Of a stretch of 64,000 nucleotides of DNA, positions 8,381-17,321 are shown one piece after another (positions within the stretch are counted from its first letter, which is position 1; each line of letters begins with the position of its first letter). The translations under genes and the position numbers were made by a program. The notes beneath the pieces are model-generated. The model worked only from the letters and a program-made list of their open reading frames with translations, did no database searches and had not been told where the DNA came from. The DNA is taken from NCBI RefSeq assembly GCF_014649915.1, contig NZ_BMTY01000003.1, positions 201,778 through 265,777 on the forward strand. The letters are read 5' to 3'. The stretch is from Streptomyces toxytricini. GTDB taxonomy: Bacteria; Actinomycetota; Actinomycetes; Streptomycetales; Streptomycetaceae.

Positions 8381-9716
8381 GGGTCACCTCCACCTGTCCC
8401 ACACCCGCTTCGAGGTGCAGCTCCACCGTTCCCCCGGCCTCCGTGCCGGCGGCCGGCCCCACCGTTTCCCGCCGGGTCTCGCCCTCGCCCCGGATGCGCA
8501 CGTACGAGCGGGTGTCGTCCGGCATCCGGATGTCGCCGAGCCGTACGGAGGCCTCCGCGCGGGCGGTGACCTCGCGGGGCACGATCACCTTCAGCAGTCC
8601 GGCGTCGATGCCGGCGCGCACGGTCAGCGTGCTGCCCTTCGGCACGTCGAGCCGGCTCAGGTCGAGGGTGGCGATGCCGGTGCCGGACTCGTACACCGGC
8701 TGGACGTCGGCCACCGCGGCGGGCCGCCAGCGCACGTCCCGCCAGTCGGTGCCGATCTCCGCGGGCAGCGCCGCCGACACCGCGAGCAGCCCGGCCGTGG
8801 CCAGGGCCATCAGGATCGTCCCGAAGCCCGTACGGCCGCGGAACGAGCTGACCGCGAGGCCGAGGCCGAACACCGCGAGCACCGAGGCGAGGCCGATCTG
8901 CAGGGCGTGCGAGAGGGTGCTGTCCTCCCACACCGCCGCCGTGGCCGCTGCGCCCGCCAGCATCGCCAGTACGAGCACCCGGCCGCCGATGCCTCCGCGC
9001 GGCCGCCCGGGCCCGCCCGGCCGCGGGCTGCGCGGCCTGCCGCCGGAGCCCTTGCCGCCCGGCTCCGCGGGCACGGCCGAGTCGTCCGGCCCCCACAGGT
9101 AGCCGGTGCTGCCGACCGGGCCGGTCGTGCCGTCCTTCACCAGCGGGTCCCGCCACCACGAGGGTGTGCCGGGCGCCGGCGGCGCCTGCGTCTCCGGCGG
9201 GGCGGGGCGGGCCGCGGCCTGCGGCTCGGCCTCCGGGGCTGCCGTGCCGCGGTGGCGCTGCGACCAGTACGCGGCCCCGCCCAGCGCCAGCACCACCAGC
9301 ACCGAGAACGCGGCGAGCCCGCCGTTGTCCAGCATCGACAGGAACACCGCGCAGCCGACGAGCGCCGCGAACAGCGCGGCCAGCGTCGTCCCCTCGACCC
9401 GGCCGGTCAGCAGCTTCTTCGCCTCGCTGTCCTCCTCGCCGTCCACGGGCAGCACCAGCCACGCGACGCCGTAGAAGAGGAGGCCGACGCCGCCGGTGAC
9501 GGTGAGCACGCCCAGCACGATCCGGAAGACGACGGGGTCGAGGTCGAAGTAGCGGCCGAGGCCGCCGCACACGCCGGCGAGGACCTTGTCGCGCCAGCTG
9601 CGGCGCATCGGCGGACGCTCGGCGGGCCGGTCGGAGGGCCGCCCCGGTGCCGCGCCGGGCGCCTGCGGGTCCGCGGTGCCGGAAGAGGCCGGCGGCGGGG
9701 AGTCGTGCTCGGTCAT
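8367..9716 (-). CDS. PspC domain protein with LiaF-like C-terminal domain
   Basis: A 449-residue membrane protein. After a Pro-rich N-terminus, residues of about 38-95 form a PspC domain (WRDKVLAGVCGGLGRYFDLD, then two hydrophobic stretches). Further helices lie near residues 110-150 and 250-330. The C-terminal 130 residues (from DWRDVRWRPAAV onward) are beta-rich and resemble the LiaF/DUF4097 adhesin-like domain. In Firmicutes, LiaF holds the LiaSR two-component system off. Here the gene is divergent from a PspC-fused histidine kinase and response-regulator pair, so an equivalent inhibitory role is a fair inference. The start ATG at 9716 is used because the open frame upstream of it reads as an antisense shadow of the kinase gene. 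Confidence 0.8.
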   Translation of the reverse strand: MTEHDSPPPASSGTADPQAPGAAPGRPSDRPAERPPMRRSWRDKVLAGVCGGLGRYFDLDPVVFRIVLGVLTVTGGVGLLFYGVAWLVLPVDGEEDSEAKKLLTGRVEGTTLAALFAALVGCAVFLSMLDNGGLAAFSVLVVLALGGAAYWSQRHRGTAAPEAEPQAAARPAPPETQAPPAPGTPSWWRDPLVKDGTTGPVGSTGYLWGPDDSAVPAEPGGKGSGGRPRSPRPGGPGRPRGGIGGRVLVLAMLAGAAATAAVWEDSTLSHALQIGLASVLAVFGLGLAVSSFRGRTGFGTILMALATAGLLAVSAALPAEIGTDWRDVRWRPAAVADVQPVYESGTGIATLDLSRLDVPKGSTLTVRAGIDAGLLKVIVPREVTARAEASVRLGDIRMPDDTRSYVRIRGEGETRRETVGPAAGTEAGGTVELHLEAGVGQVEVTRAAS

Positions 9717-9848
9717 GGCTCCATGGTGGAGGCGCCCCGCGGGGCCGGGCATCGGGGCCCCACCCTGGTGCGACCCTGAGATCCCCCCGGGAGGGGTGGG
9801 GGGATGCCCTGATGCCCCGCACCGCCCGCGCGTGTGACCATCGGTGGC

Positions 9849-11156
9849 ATGCCCGCCTCCGCCGCACCGCGCACCCCGCACGCCGCCGACCCCGCCGACG
9901 AGGCGCCGCAGCGCCGCCTCTACCGCAGCGCCGACGGCCGCATGCTCGGCGGCGTGGCCCGCGGGCTCGCAGGGCACCTCGGGCTGCCGGTCGTGTGGGT
10001 GCGGCTCGCGTTCTTCGGGCTGTTCGTCTGGGGCGACGGGCTCGGGGTGCTGCTGTACGCCGCGTTCTGGGTGTTCGTCCCGCTCGGCCTGGGCGGCCGC
10101 AGCGGGGGCCGCTCCTTCCACGAGCTCTTCGAGACCCTGCCCGACGGCGGCCGGCGGCTGCGCAAACCGGCCAAGGGGCAGATCACCGCCCTGGTCGCGC
10201 TGTGCGTCGGCGCCGGCATCTTCCTCTCCAAGGTGCAGTCCGGCGGCGCCTCCGGGCGCTACGTGTGGCCGACACTGCTCGTCGGCGCGGGCGTCGTCCT
10301 CGTGTGGCGGCAGGCCGACAACGCCCGCCGCGAGCACTGGGCGGCCGGGCCGGGCGGCAATCGGCGGATGCTCCAGCTCGCCCGCGCCTGCGCCGGCATC
10401 GCGCTCGTCGGCATCGGCCTGACCCTCTTCATCGTCGTCCGCGGCTCGGCCGCGCAGCTCGGCAACGTCCTGACCGCCGCGCTCGCCGTCCTCGCCGGGA
10501 TCGCCCTGCTCGCCGGGCCCTGGCTGATCCGGATGACCCAGGACCTCTCCGAGGAGCGCCTGATGCGCATCCGCGCCCAGGAGCGCGCGGAGGTCGCCGC
10601 CCACGTCCACGACTCCGTCCTGCACACCCTCACCCTGATCCAGCGCAACGCCGACGACGCGGGCGAGGTGCGCCGCCTGGCCCGCGCCCAGGAGCGCGAG
10701 CTGCGGAACTGGCTCTACAAGCCGGAGGGCACCGGCAAGGAGGAGGCCGAGGAGCCGGCCACCCTCGCCGAGGCCGTGAAGAAGACCGCCGCCGAGGTGG
10801 AGGACCACCACGGCGTGCCCATCGAGGTGGTCGTGGTCGGCGACTGCCCCCTCGACGAGAGGCTGGGCGCGCAGGTGCAGGCCGCGCGCGAGGCGATGGT
10901 CAACGCCGCCAAGTACGGTGGCGAGGGGGGCCCGGTGCAGGTGTACGCCGAGGTGGAGGGGCAGACCGTGTTCGTGTCCGTACGGGACCGCGGGCCGGGC
11001 TTCGACATCGACGCGGTACCGGACGACCGCATGGGCGTACGAGAATCGATCATCGGCCGGATGCAGCGCAACGGCGGGACCGCACGGCTGCGGTCCGCGC
11101 CCGACGGCGGCACGGAAGTCGAGTTGGAGATGGAGAGGGCGGCGAAAGCGGCATGA
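9849..11156 (+). CDS. PspC-fused sensor histidine kinase (DesK/LiaS-like)
   Basis: A 435-residue sensor kinase. An N-terminal PspC domain (RRLYRSADGRMLGGVARGLA) is followed by about five membrane segments, then a HisKA_3-type dimerisation helix with the phosphoacceptor histidine in AAHVHDSVLHTLTLI, and a HATPase domain with NAAKYG (N box) and DRGPGFD (G1 box). The stop codon overlaps the ATG of the response-regulator gene (ATGA), the classic coupling of a two-component pair. ATG 9849 is chosen over GTG 9834 because neither has a good ribosome-binding site and GACCAT, seven bases before 9849, fits the leaderless promoters seen elsewhere in the window. Divergent from the LiaF-like gene. Confidence 0.85.
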   Translation: MPASAAPRTPHAADPADEAPQRRLYRSADGRMLGGVARGLAGHLGLPVVWVRLAFFGLFVWGDGLGVLLYAAFWVFVPLGLGGRSGGRSFHELFETLPDGGRRLRKPAKGQITALVALCVGAGIFLSKVQSGGASGRYVWPTLLVGAGVVLVWRQADNARREHWAAGPGGNRRMLQLARACAGIALVGIGLTLFIVVRGSAAQLGNVLTAALAVLAGIALLAGPWLIRMTQDLSEERLMRIRAQERAEVAAHVHDSVLHTLTLIQRNADDAGEVRRLARAQERELRNWLYKPEGTGKEEAEEPATLAEAVKKTAAEVEDHHGVPIEVVVVGDCPLDERLGAQVQAAREAMVNAAKYGGEGGPVQVYAEVEGQTVFVSVRDRGPGFDIDAVPDDRMGVRESIIGRMQRNGGTARLRSAPDGGTEVELEMERAAKAA

Positions 11157-11857
11157 CGGAGCAATACGCACAGGCGGGCGCGGCGGGCGCGGCGGGCCGG
11201 CGGGTCCGGGTGGTGCTCGTCGACGACCACCGGATGTTCCGCGCGGGCGTGCAGGCGGAGATCGGCGACACCGCCCGGACCGGCGTGGAGGTCGTCGGCG
11301 AGGCGGCCGACGTCGACCAGGCCGTCACCGTCATCACCGCCACCCGGCCCGAGGTGGTCCTCCTCGACGTGCACCTCCCCGGCGGCGGCGGGGTCGAGGT
11401 GCTGCGGCGCTGCGCCCCGCTGACGGCGGCCGCCGAGAACCCGGTGCGCTTCCTCGCGCTGTCCGTGTCGGACGCCGCCGAGGACGTCATCGGCGTCATC
11501 CGCGGCGGCGCGCGCGGGTACGTCACCAAGACCATCACCGGCGCCGACCTCGTGGACTCCGTCTTCCGGGTGCAGGAGGGCGACGCGGTGTTCTCGCCGC
11601 GGCTCGCGGGCTTCGTCCTCGACGCGTTCGCCTCGACCGACGCCCCGCCGGTCGACGAGGACCTCGACCGGCTGACGCAGCGCGAGCGCGAGGTGCTGCG
11701 GCTGATCGCCCGCGGCTACGCGTACAAGGAGATCGCCAAGCAGCTGTTCATCTCGGTGAAGACGGTGGAGTCCCACGTCAGCGCGGTGCTGCGCAAGCTC
11801 CAGCTGTCCAACAGGCACGAGCTGACCCGCTGGGCGACGGCCCGCCGCCTGGTCTGA
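11153..11857 (+). CDS. LuxR/NarL-family response regulator
   Basis: A 234-residue regulator. The receiver domain has the acidic pocket VLVDDHRMF, phosphoacceptor aspartate in VVLLDVHLPGGGG and the conserved lysine in GYVTKTITG. The C-terminal LuxR helix-turn-helix reads LTQREREVLRLIARGYAYKE then SVKTVESHVSAVLRKL. It overlaps the kinase gene by four bases (ATGA), so it is the cognate partner. By analogy with LiaSR it probably controls an envelope-stress response, perhaps including the divergent PspC/LiaF-like operon; the target promoters are not evident from sequence alone. Confidence 0.93.
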   Translation: MTEQYAQAGAAGAAGRRVRVVLVDDHRMFRAGVQAEIGDTARTGVEVVGEAADVDQAVTVITATRPEVVLLDVHLPGGGGVEVLRRCAPLTAAAENPVRFLALSVSDAAEDVIGVIRGGARGYVTKTITGADLVDSVFRVQEGDAVFSPRLAGFVLDAFASTDAPPVDEDLDRLTQREREVLRLIARGYAYKEIAKQLFISVKTVESHVSAVLRKLQLSNRHELTRWATARRLV

Positions 11858-11938
11858 GACGGCCCCGGACACGTTCTGTGACACACGACGCAGGGTGAAT
11901 GGGGAACCCCGGGGCGGGTCGCGGCGTTCTTGGGTGGC

Positions 11939-13048
11939 GTGACGAGCTTGACCGGGACCCCCGTGTTCGTGGCGGCGATCGCCCTGACGGCGATCGCCGT
12001 CCTCCTGCCCCTGGCCGTGTGGAGCAAGGTGCGCGGCCCGTCGGCCGTGCGCGCCCTCACGCGCGTGCTGATGATGGTGTTCGCGCAGGCCACCGCCATC
12101 GCGCTGGTGTTCATCGGGGTGAACCGGGAGCAGAACTTCTACACCACCTGGGGCGACCTCATCGGCACGGGCGACTACGTCCAGGCCGCGGAGGACCTCG
12201 GGCCCGACGGCCTCGGCGGCAAGAAGGTCGAGGAGGCCCCGAAGGTCAAGCAGCAGTTCCGCCCCGTCGACGACGTCCCCGGCGGCCGGGTCCAGGCCAC
12301 CGAGCTCGACGGGAAGATCTCCGGCGTCAAGGGCGACGTCCTCGTCTACCTGCCCCCGCAGTACGACGACCCGGCCTACAAGGACCGCAAGTTCCCCGTC
12401 GTCGAGCTGATCCCCGGCATGCCCGGCTCCGGCAAGTCCTGGTTCAAGGGACTGAAGGTGGTGGAGAAGCTGGAGCCGCTCATGAAGAACGGCCAGGTCC
12501 AGCCCTTCATCCTCGTCTCGGCGCGCACCATGCTCCTCGGCGACACCGAGACGGGCTGCGCCAACATCCCGGGCCGGGTCAACGCGGACAGCTGGCTCAG
12601 CGTCGACGTCCGCAAGATGGTCACGGACAACTTCCGCGCCTCCGACGACCCCGGCTCCTGGGGCATCGCCGGGTACTCGGCGGGCGCCTACTGCGCCGCC
12701 AAGCTGGCGATCTCCCACCCCGACCGGTACGCGGCGGCCGTCTCCATGTCCGGCTACAACGACCCCGGCATGGAGCCCGCCTCCCTGCTGCGCGAGGACC
12801 CGGTCCTGCGCCAGCAGCACAACCTGCACACCATGCTGAAGGCGGCGCCGGCGCCGCCCGCGGTGTCCCTGCTGATCACGGGCGGCGAGAACGACGGCTA
12901 CCAGGCCGGGATCGCGCTCCAGCAGGCGGCGCAGCAGCCGACGAAGATCGAGGTGCAGAAGACGACCGGCGGCCACACCATCGACGCCTGGGTCCGGCAG
13001 CTCCCGCAGGTCTTCGCCTGGCTCGGCACCCAGGTCAAGGCGCCGTAG
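11939..13048 (+). CDS. Membrane-anchored alpha/beta hydrolase (esterase D/mycolyltransferase-like fold)
   Basis: A 369-residue serine hydrolase. The N-terminus has two hydrophobic segments (FVAAIALTAIAVLLPLAVW and a second near residue 45), so the enzyme is probably membrane-tethered with its domain outside. The catalytic nucleophile is in IAGYSAGAYCA (GxSxG), the acid probably in TGGENDGY and the histidine in TTGGHTIDAW. The overall arrangement matches the putative esterase/antigen 85-like family. GTG 11939 is chosen; a TTG nine bases upstream is the alternative. It follows the response-regulator gene by about 80 bp on the same strand. The substrate is unknown. Confidence 0.75.
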   Translation: MTSLTGTPVFVAAIALTAIAVLLPLAVWSKVRGPSAVRALTRVLMMVFAQATAIALVFIGVNREQNFYTTWGDLIGTGDYVQAAEDLGPDGLGGKKVEEAPKVKQQFRPVDDVPGGRVQATELDGKISGVKGDVLVYLPPQYDDPAYKDRKFPVVELIPGMPGSGKSWFKGLKVVEKLEPLMKNGQVQPFILVSARTMLLGDTETGCANIPGRVNADSWLSVDVRKMVTDNFRASDDPGSWGIAGYSAGAYCAAKLAISHPDRYAAAVSMSGYNDPGMEPASLLREDPVLRQQHNLHTMLKAAPAPPAVSLLITGGENDGYQAGIALQQAAQQPTKIEVQKTTGGHTIDAWVRQLPQVFAWLGTQVKAP

Positions 13049-13076
13049 CGGCTCCCGGCCGCCCGCCGGCGGCGGT

Positions 13077-14126
13077 TCAGGCCGGGCGGGAGGCGCCCGC
13101 CCAGGGCATCGAGTCGATCGGCGCCACGCGGACCGTCGAGCCGGGCCGCGGGGCGTGGATCATCTGCCCGTTGCCGACGTAGAGCCCGACGTGGGTGACG
13201 CCGGAGTAGAAGAACACCAGGTCGCCCGGGGCGAGCTCGCCCCGGGCGACCCGCCGTCCGGCGTTGATCTGCGTGTACGTCGTGCGGGGCAGGGACACCC
13301 CGGCCGCGCGCCAGGCCGCCTGCGTCAGCCCGGAGCAGTCGTACGCGCCCGGCCCGGTCGCGCCCCAGACGTACGGCTTGCCGATGGCGCCGTGCGCGAA
13401 GGCGACGGCGCGGGCGGCCCGCGAGCCGTCGGAGGGCGGGGCGGGGGCGGCCGCCGCCTGCCCGGCCCCGGCCTGCGCGGCCCCGCCGCCGGCCTGGGCC
13501 TCGTACGCGGCGCGCTCCTCGGCGGTCAGCCGGGCCAGCAGCCGCCGGGCGGCCTCCAGCTTCGCCTCGACGGCGGACTTGTGGCGGGCCAGCTCGCCCT
13601 CCCGTTCGCGCAGCTCGGCGAGGTGCCCGGCGGCCGTCCTGCGCAGGCCGCCGACCTCGTCGAGCTGCCGGCGTACGGAGGCGACCTCGGCGGCGCTGCG
13701 GTCGCCGGCCCGGTCCAGCAGGGCGGCCCGGTCCAGGAAGTCCTGCGGGTCGTCGGACATCGCCAGGCGGACGGCGGGGGACAGGCCGCCGCTGCGGTAC
13801 TGGCCCGCGGCGAGCGCGCCGAGCGTGCGGCGGGCCTCGTTCAGCCGGTCGGTGCGGCGGGCGGCCTCGTCGCGCAGCCCGTCCAGGGTGCGCTGCGCCT
13901 CCTGCGCCTTCTCCTTCGCCCCGTTGTACCGCTCGGTGGCGGCCTCGGCTTCTTCGTACAGCCGGTCGACCTCCGCCTTGATCCCGGCGGGGGTCTGCCG
14001 CGGATCGGCGTGGGAGGTGCCTTCGAGGGCGGTGGCGGTGGCAGCGCCCGCCAGGGCGAGGGTGGCGGCGGTCCGGACGGTGCCGCCGCGGAGCGGGCGC
14101 TGCCTGGGCTTTCGATGACTGGCCAC
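13077..14126 (-). CDS. Secreted NlpC/P60 (C40) peptidoglycan endopeptidase, RipA-like
   Basis: A 349-residue exported cell-wall hydrolase. The N-terminus (Arg-rich, then TAATLALAGAATATALEGTSHA) is a signal peptide. Residues of about 45-210 are a long coiled coil rich in Glu, Arg and Ala that probably regulates or positions the enzyme. The C-terminal NlpC/P60 domain has the catalytic cysteine in YDCSGLTQAAW, histidine in VTHVGLYVGNGQMIHAP and the usual third polar residue after it. It likely cleaves stem peptides between D-Glu and meso/LL-DAP. The GTG start at 14126 is preceded by GGACGTGAGGCC. Monocistronic and convergent with the esterase gene. Confidence 0.9.
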   Translation of the reverse strand: MASHRKPRQRPLRGGTVRTAATLALAGAATATALEGTSHADPRQTPAGIKAEVDRLYEEAEAATERYNGAKEKAQEAQRTLDGLRDEAARRTDRLNEARRTLGALAAGQYRSGGLSPAVRLAMSDDPQDFLDRAALLDRAGDRSAAEVASVRRQLDEVGGLRRTAAGHLAELREREGELARHKSAVEAKLEAARRLLARLTAEERAAYEAQAGGGAAQAGAGQAAAAPAPPSDGSRAARAVAFAHGAIGKPYVWGATGPGAYDCSGLTQAAWRAAGVSLPRTTYTQINAGRRVARGELAPGDLVFFYSGVTHVGLYVGNGQMIHAPRPGSTVRVAPIDSMPWAGASRPA

Positions 14127-14251
14127 GCGGGCCTCACGTCCTTCCTCCGGTCGGGCTCGGCTCGGAGGAGGACGCTAGGGGGCGGGGCGGCGGCCGTACG
14201 GCGGGATGACCGCAAAGTGTCCCGACGTGACCGGTTCTGGCGTCCCGGTGA

Positions 14252-14605
14252 TCAGCGCCAGAGGACGGCGATAAAGATGTTGACCACCGTCAGGGCGCCG
14301 ACGGTCCCGAACAGGGCCTTGTCGACGCGCTCCTCGTCGCGCTTGACGTAGACGAGGCAGAGGATCACGAACAGGACGGCGAGCTTGACGCCGATCTTGA
14401 CGTGGTTGACGGACCCGCCGTCCATCTCGCGGAAGCCGACCAGCAGGACGCCGGTGACGAGCATCGTCAGCGCGCCGTGCAGCATCGCGGGCGTGAAGCG
14501 CGCGGTGCCGGCGCCCATCGCCTTCATCTGCGTCAGGAAGCCGCCCAGCAGCGAGGCGATACCGATGATGTGCAGGCCGACGAAGACATTGATCAGTACG
14601 TCCAT
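14252..14605 (-). CDS. Conserved four-helix membrane protein
   Basis: A 117-residue protein with four hydrophobic segments, starting MDVLINVFVGLHIIGIASLLGG. A histidine in the first helix and another in FTPAMLHGALTMLVTG lie within the membrane and could bind heme or metal, but this is speculation. I recognise it only as a conserved actinobacterial membrane protein. It is divergent from pcrA with 121 bp between, and is followed by the NlpC/P60 gene on the same strand. Confidence 0.7.
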   Translation of the reverse strand: MDVLINVFVGLHIIGIASLLGGFLTQMKAMGAGTARFTPAMLHGALTMLVTGVLLVGFREMDGGSVNHVKIGVKLAVLFVILCLVYVKRDEERVDKALFGTVGALTVVNIFIAVLWR

Positions 14606-14711
14606 GCGGTCGAGCGTACGGGGGCCCGCGCGGAGCCCCGGCAGGGGGGCGGCGCCGGTGTGAGATACGGCCGATTCCTCCGGGCCGGGGCCGGGTGTCC
14701 CCGCCGCCCCC

Positions 14712-14717
14712 TAGACT
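14712..14717 (+). promoter_or_regulatory. -10 element of pcrA (TAGACT), near-leaderless promoter
   Basis: TAGACT ends 9 bp before the pcrA ATG, so transcription would begin only about three bases before the start codon. No ribosome-binding site is present. A degenerate TGTC lies upstream at the position of the RecA-NDp box, but the match is weak. Confidence 0.45.
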
Positions 14718-14726
14718 CGGAAGGCG

Positions 14727-17243
14727 ATGAGCAGCCTCTTTGACGACAGCTTCCTGGCGGACCTCACCCCCTCCGACGAGGAGCCGCCGCCCCCCGAGGA
14801 GTACGCGGACGACCGCGCCCCCGAGCCCGGCGCGGACGACCTCTTCGAGGGCCGCTTCGACGTGCCCCTGAGCGGTGACGCCTACTACCGCGACGGCACC
14901 CCCAGGCCGGTCATCGACCCGGCCGCCCTGCTGCACGGGCTGAACGAGCAGCAGCGCGCCGCCGTGGTCCACGCCGGCTCCCCGCTGCTGATCGTGGCCG
15001 GCGCCGGCTCCGGCAAGACCCGGGTGCTCACCCACCGCATCGGCCACCTGCTGGCCGCGCGGAACGTCCACCCCGGGCAGATCCTGGCGATCACCTTCAC
15101 CAACAAGGCCGCCGCCGAGATGAAGGAGCGCGTCGAGGGCCTCGTCGGACCGCGCGCCAACGCCATGTGGGTCTCCACCTTCCACAGCGCGTGCGTGCGC
15201 ATCCTGCGCCGCGAGTCCAAGCGGCTCGGCTTCACCTCCTCGTTCTCGATCTACGACGCCGCGGACTCCAAGCGCCTGATGGCGCTGGTCTGCCGCGACC
15301 TGGACCTCGACCCGAAGAAGTTCCCGCCGAAGTCCTTCAACGCCAAGGTCTCGAACCTCAAGAACGAGCTCATCGACGAGGACGCCTTCGCCGCCCAGGC
15401 CGCCGACGGCTTCGAGAAGACCCTCGCCCAGGCGTACGCGATGTACCAGGGGCGGCTGCGCGAGGCCAACGCGCTCGACTTCGACGACATCATCATGACG
15501 ACGGTCCACCTGCTCCAGGCGTTCCCCGACGTCGCCGAGCACTACCGGCGGCGCTTCCGGCACGTCCTCGTCGACGAGTACCAGGACACCAACCACGCCC
15601 AGTACACGCTGGTGCGCGAGCTCGTCGGCACCGGCTACCCGGACCTGCCGCCGGCCGAGCTGTGCGTCGTGGGCGACGCCGACCAGTCGATCTACGCCTT
15701 CCGCGGCGCGACGATCCGCAACATCCTCCAGTTCGAGGAGGACTACAAGGACGCGACGACGATCCTGCTGGAGCAGAACTACCGCTCGACGCAGACGATC
15801 CTCTCCGCGGCCAACGCGGTCATCGAGCGCAACGAGAACCGCCGCGCCAAGAACCTGTGGACCCAGGCCGGCGCCGGCGCCGTCATCACCGGCTACGTCG
15901 CCGACACCGAGCACGACGAGGCGCAGTACGTCGCCGACGAGATCGACCGGCTCACCGACGCCGGCGAGGCCAAGGCCGGCGACGTCGCGATCTTCTACCG
16001 GACCAACGCGCAGTCCCGCGTCTTCGAAGAGGTCTTCATCCGCGTCGGCCTGCCCTACAAGGTCGTCGGCGGGGTCCGCTTCTACGAGCGCAAGGAGGTC
16101 CGCGACATCCTCGCGTACCTGCGCGTCCTGGCGAACCCCGAGGACAGCGTCCCGCTGCGCCGCATCCTGAACGTGCCCAAGCGCGGCATCGGCGAGCGCG
16201 CCGAGGCGATGGTCGACGCCCTCGCGATGCGCGAGAAGATCACCTTCCCGCAGGCGCTGCGGCGCGTGGACGAGGCGTACGGCATGGCCGCGCGCTCGAC
16301 GAACGCGGTGAAGCGCTTCAACGTGCTGATGGAGGAGCTCCGCACGATCGCCGAGTCCGGCGCCGGCCCTGCCGTCGTGCTGGAGGCCGTCCTGGAGCGC
16401 ACCGGCTACCTCGCCGAGCTCCAGGCTTCCACCGACCCGCAGGACGAGACGCGGATCGAGAACCTCCAGGAGCTCGCCGCGGTGGCCCTGGAGTTCGAGC
16501 AGGCCCGTGCCGAGGGCGGCGCGGGCGCCGGAGCGGAGGAGGGCGCCGCGGCGGGCGGCGGCACGCTGGCCGAGTTCCTGGAGCAGGTCGCGCTCGTCGC
16601 CGACTCCGACCAGATCCCGGACGAGGACACCGAGGGCAGCGGGGTGATCACGCTGATGACCCTGCACACCGCGAAGGGCCTGGAGTTCCCGGTGGTGTTC
16701 CTGACCGGAATGGAGGACGGCGTGTTCCCGCACATGCGGGCGCTGGGCCAGACCAAGGAGCTGGAGGAGGAGCGCCGGCTGGCGTACGTCGGCATCACGC
16801 GCGCCCGCGAGCGGCTGTACCTGACGCGCTCCGCGATGCGCAGTGCCTGGGGCACCCCCTCGTACAACCCGCCGTCGCGGTTCCTGGAGGAGATCCCCGC
16901 GCAGTACCTGCAGTGGAAGCGCACGGGCGCCGCGCAGAAGCCGGCCGGCCCGGTGCGCGGCCAGGGCTACGGGTCGGGCAAGGCCTCGTTCGGCACCTCG
17001 CCGGAGGCCTTCCTCTCCTCGGCACGGACGCGCTCGGGTCCGTCCGGGTTCGCGACGCGGCGGGCTTCGGAGAAGCCGGTCGTGGCGCTGGCGGTCGGAG
17101 ACCGGGTCACGCACGACCAGTTCGGGCTGGGCACCGTGATGGAGGTGCGGGGCGCCGGCGCCGACGCGCAGGCGACCATCGACTTCGGGGACGCCAAGCC
17201 GAAGCGGCTGCTGCTGCGGTACGCGCCGGTGCAGAAGTTGTAG
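14727..17243 (+). CDS. pcrA: ATP-dependent DNA helicase UvrD/PcrA
   Basis: An 838-residue superfamily 1A helicase that unwinds DNA 3'-5' in excision repair, mismatch processing and replication restart. All SF1 motifs are visible: AGAGSGKTRVL (Walker A), TFHSACVRIL, VDEYQDTNHAQY (Walker B/II), GDADQSIYAFRGA (III), EQNYRST (IV), TLHTAKGLEFPVVFL (V) and VGITRARERLYLTRS (VI). The acidic N-terminal 70 residues precede the helicase core, and a Tudor-like C-terminus (HDQFGLGTVMEVRG) matches the RNA polymerase-interaction module of PcrA. Length is normal for Streptomyces. Transcribed alone and closed by a 14-bp hairpin. Confidence 0.97.
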   Translation: MSSLFDDSFLADLTPSDEEPPPPEEYADDRAPEPGADDLFEGRFDVPLSGDAYYRDGTPRPVIDPAALLHGLNEQQRAAVVHAGSPLLIVAGAGSGKTRVLTHRIGHLLAARNVHPGQILAITFTNKAAAEMKERVEGLVGPRANAMWVSTFHSACVRILRRESKRLGFTSSFSIYDAADSKRLMALVCRDLDLDPKKFPPKSFNAKVSNLKNELIDEDAFAAQAADGFEKTLAQAYAMYQGRLREANALDFDDIIMTTVHLLQAFPDVAEHYRRRFRHVLVDEYQDTNHAQYTLVRELVGTGYPDLPPAELCVVGDADQSIYAFRGATIRNILQFEEDYKDATTILLEQNYRSTQTILSAANAVIERNENRRAKNLWTQAGAGAVITGYVADTEHDEAQYVADEIDRLTDAGEAKAGDVAIFYRTNAQSRVFEEVFIRVGLPYKVVGGVRFYERKEVRDILAYLRVLANPEDSVPLRRILNVPKRGIGERAEAMVDALAMREKITFPQALRRVDEAYGMAARSTNAVKRFNVLMEELRTIAESGAGPAVVLEAVLERTGYLAELQASTDPQDETRIENLQELAAVALEFEQARAEGGAGAGAEEGAAAGGGTLAEFLEQVALVADSDQIPDEDTEGSGVITLMTLHTAKGLEFPVVFLTGMEDGVFPHMRALGQTKELEEERRLAYVGITRARERLYLTRSAMRSAWGTPSYNPPSRFLEEIPAQYLQWKRTGAAQKPAGPVRGQGYGSGKASFGTSPEAFLSSARTRSGPSGFATRRASEKPVVALAVGDRVTHDQFGLGTVMEVRGAGADAQATIDFGDAKPKRLLLRYAPVQKL

Positions 17244-17258
17244 CGGGGTGAACGGGAG

Positions 17259-17292
17259 CGGGGCCCGGGCCGTTGTCGCGGCCCGGGCCCCG
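17259..17292 (+). terminator. Bidirectional terminator between pcrA and the M23 peptidase gene
   Basis: A 14-bp perfect stem (17259-17272 with 17279-17292) and a 6-nt loop lie in the 78-bp gap between the convergent pcrA and M23 genes. Confidence 0.75.
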
Positions 17293-17321
17293 TTCGCGCG
17301 TTCGGGGGATGTACGGCGGGG

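Noticed and set aside
9717..11171. Upstream extension of the PspC/LiaF-like frame to 934 codons
   Set aside because: The extension lies antisense to the histidine kinase gene and encodes no domain; the ATG at 9716 directly precedes the PspC protein N-terminus.
14175..17114. 979-codon open frame antisense to pcrA
   Set aside because: Shadow of pcrA; low-complexity translation and the coding strand has all helicase motifs.
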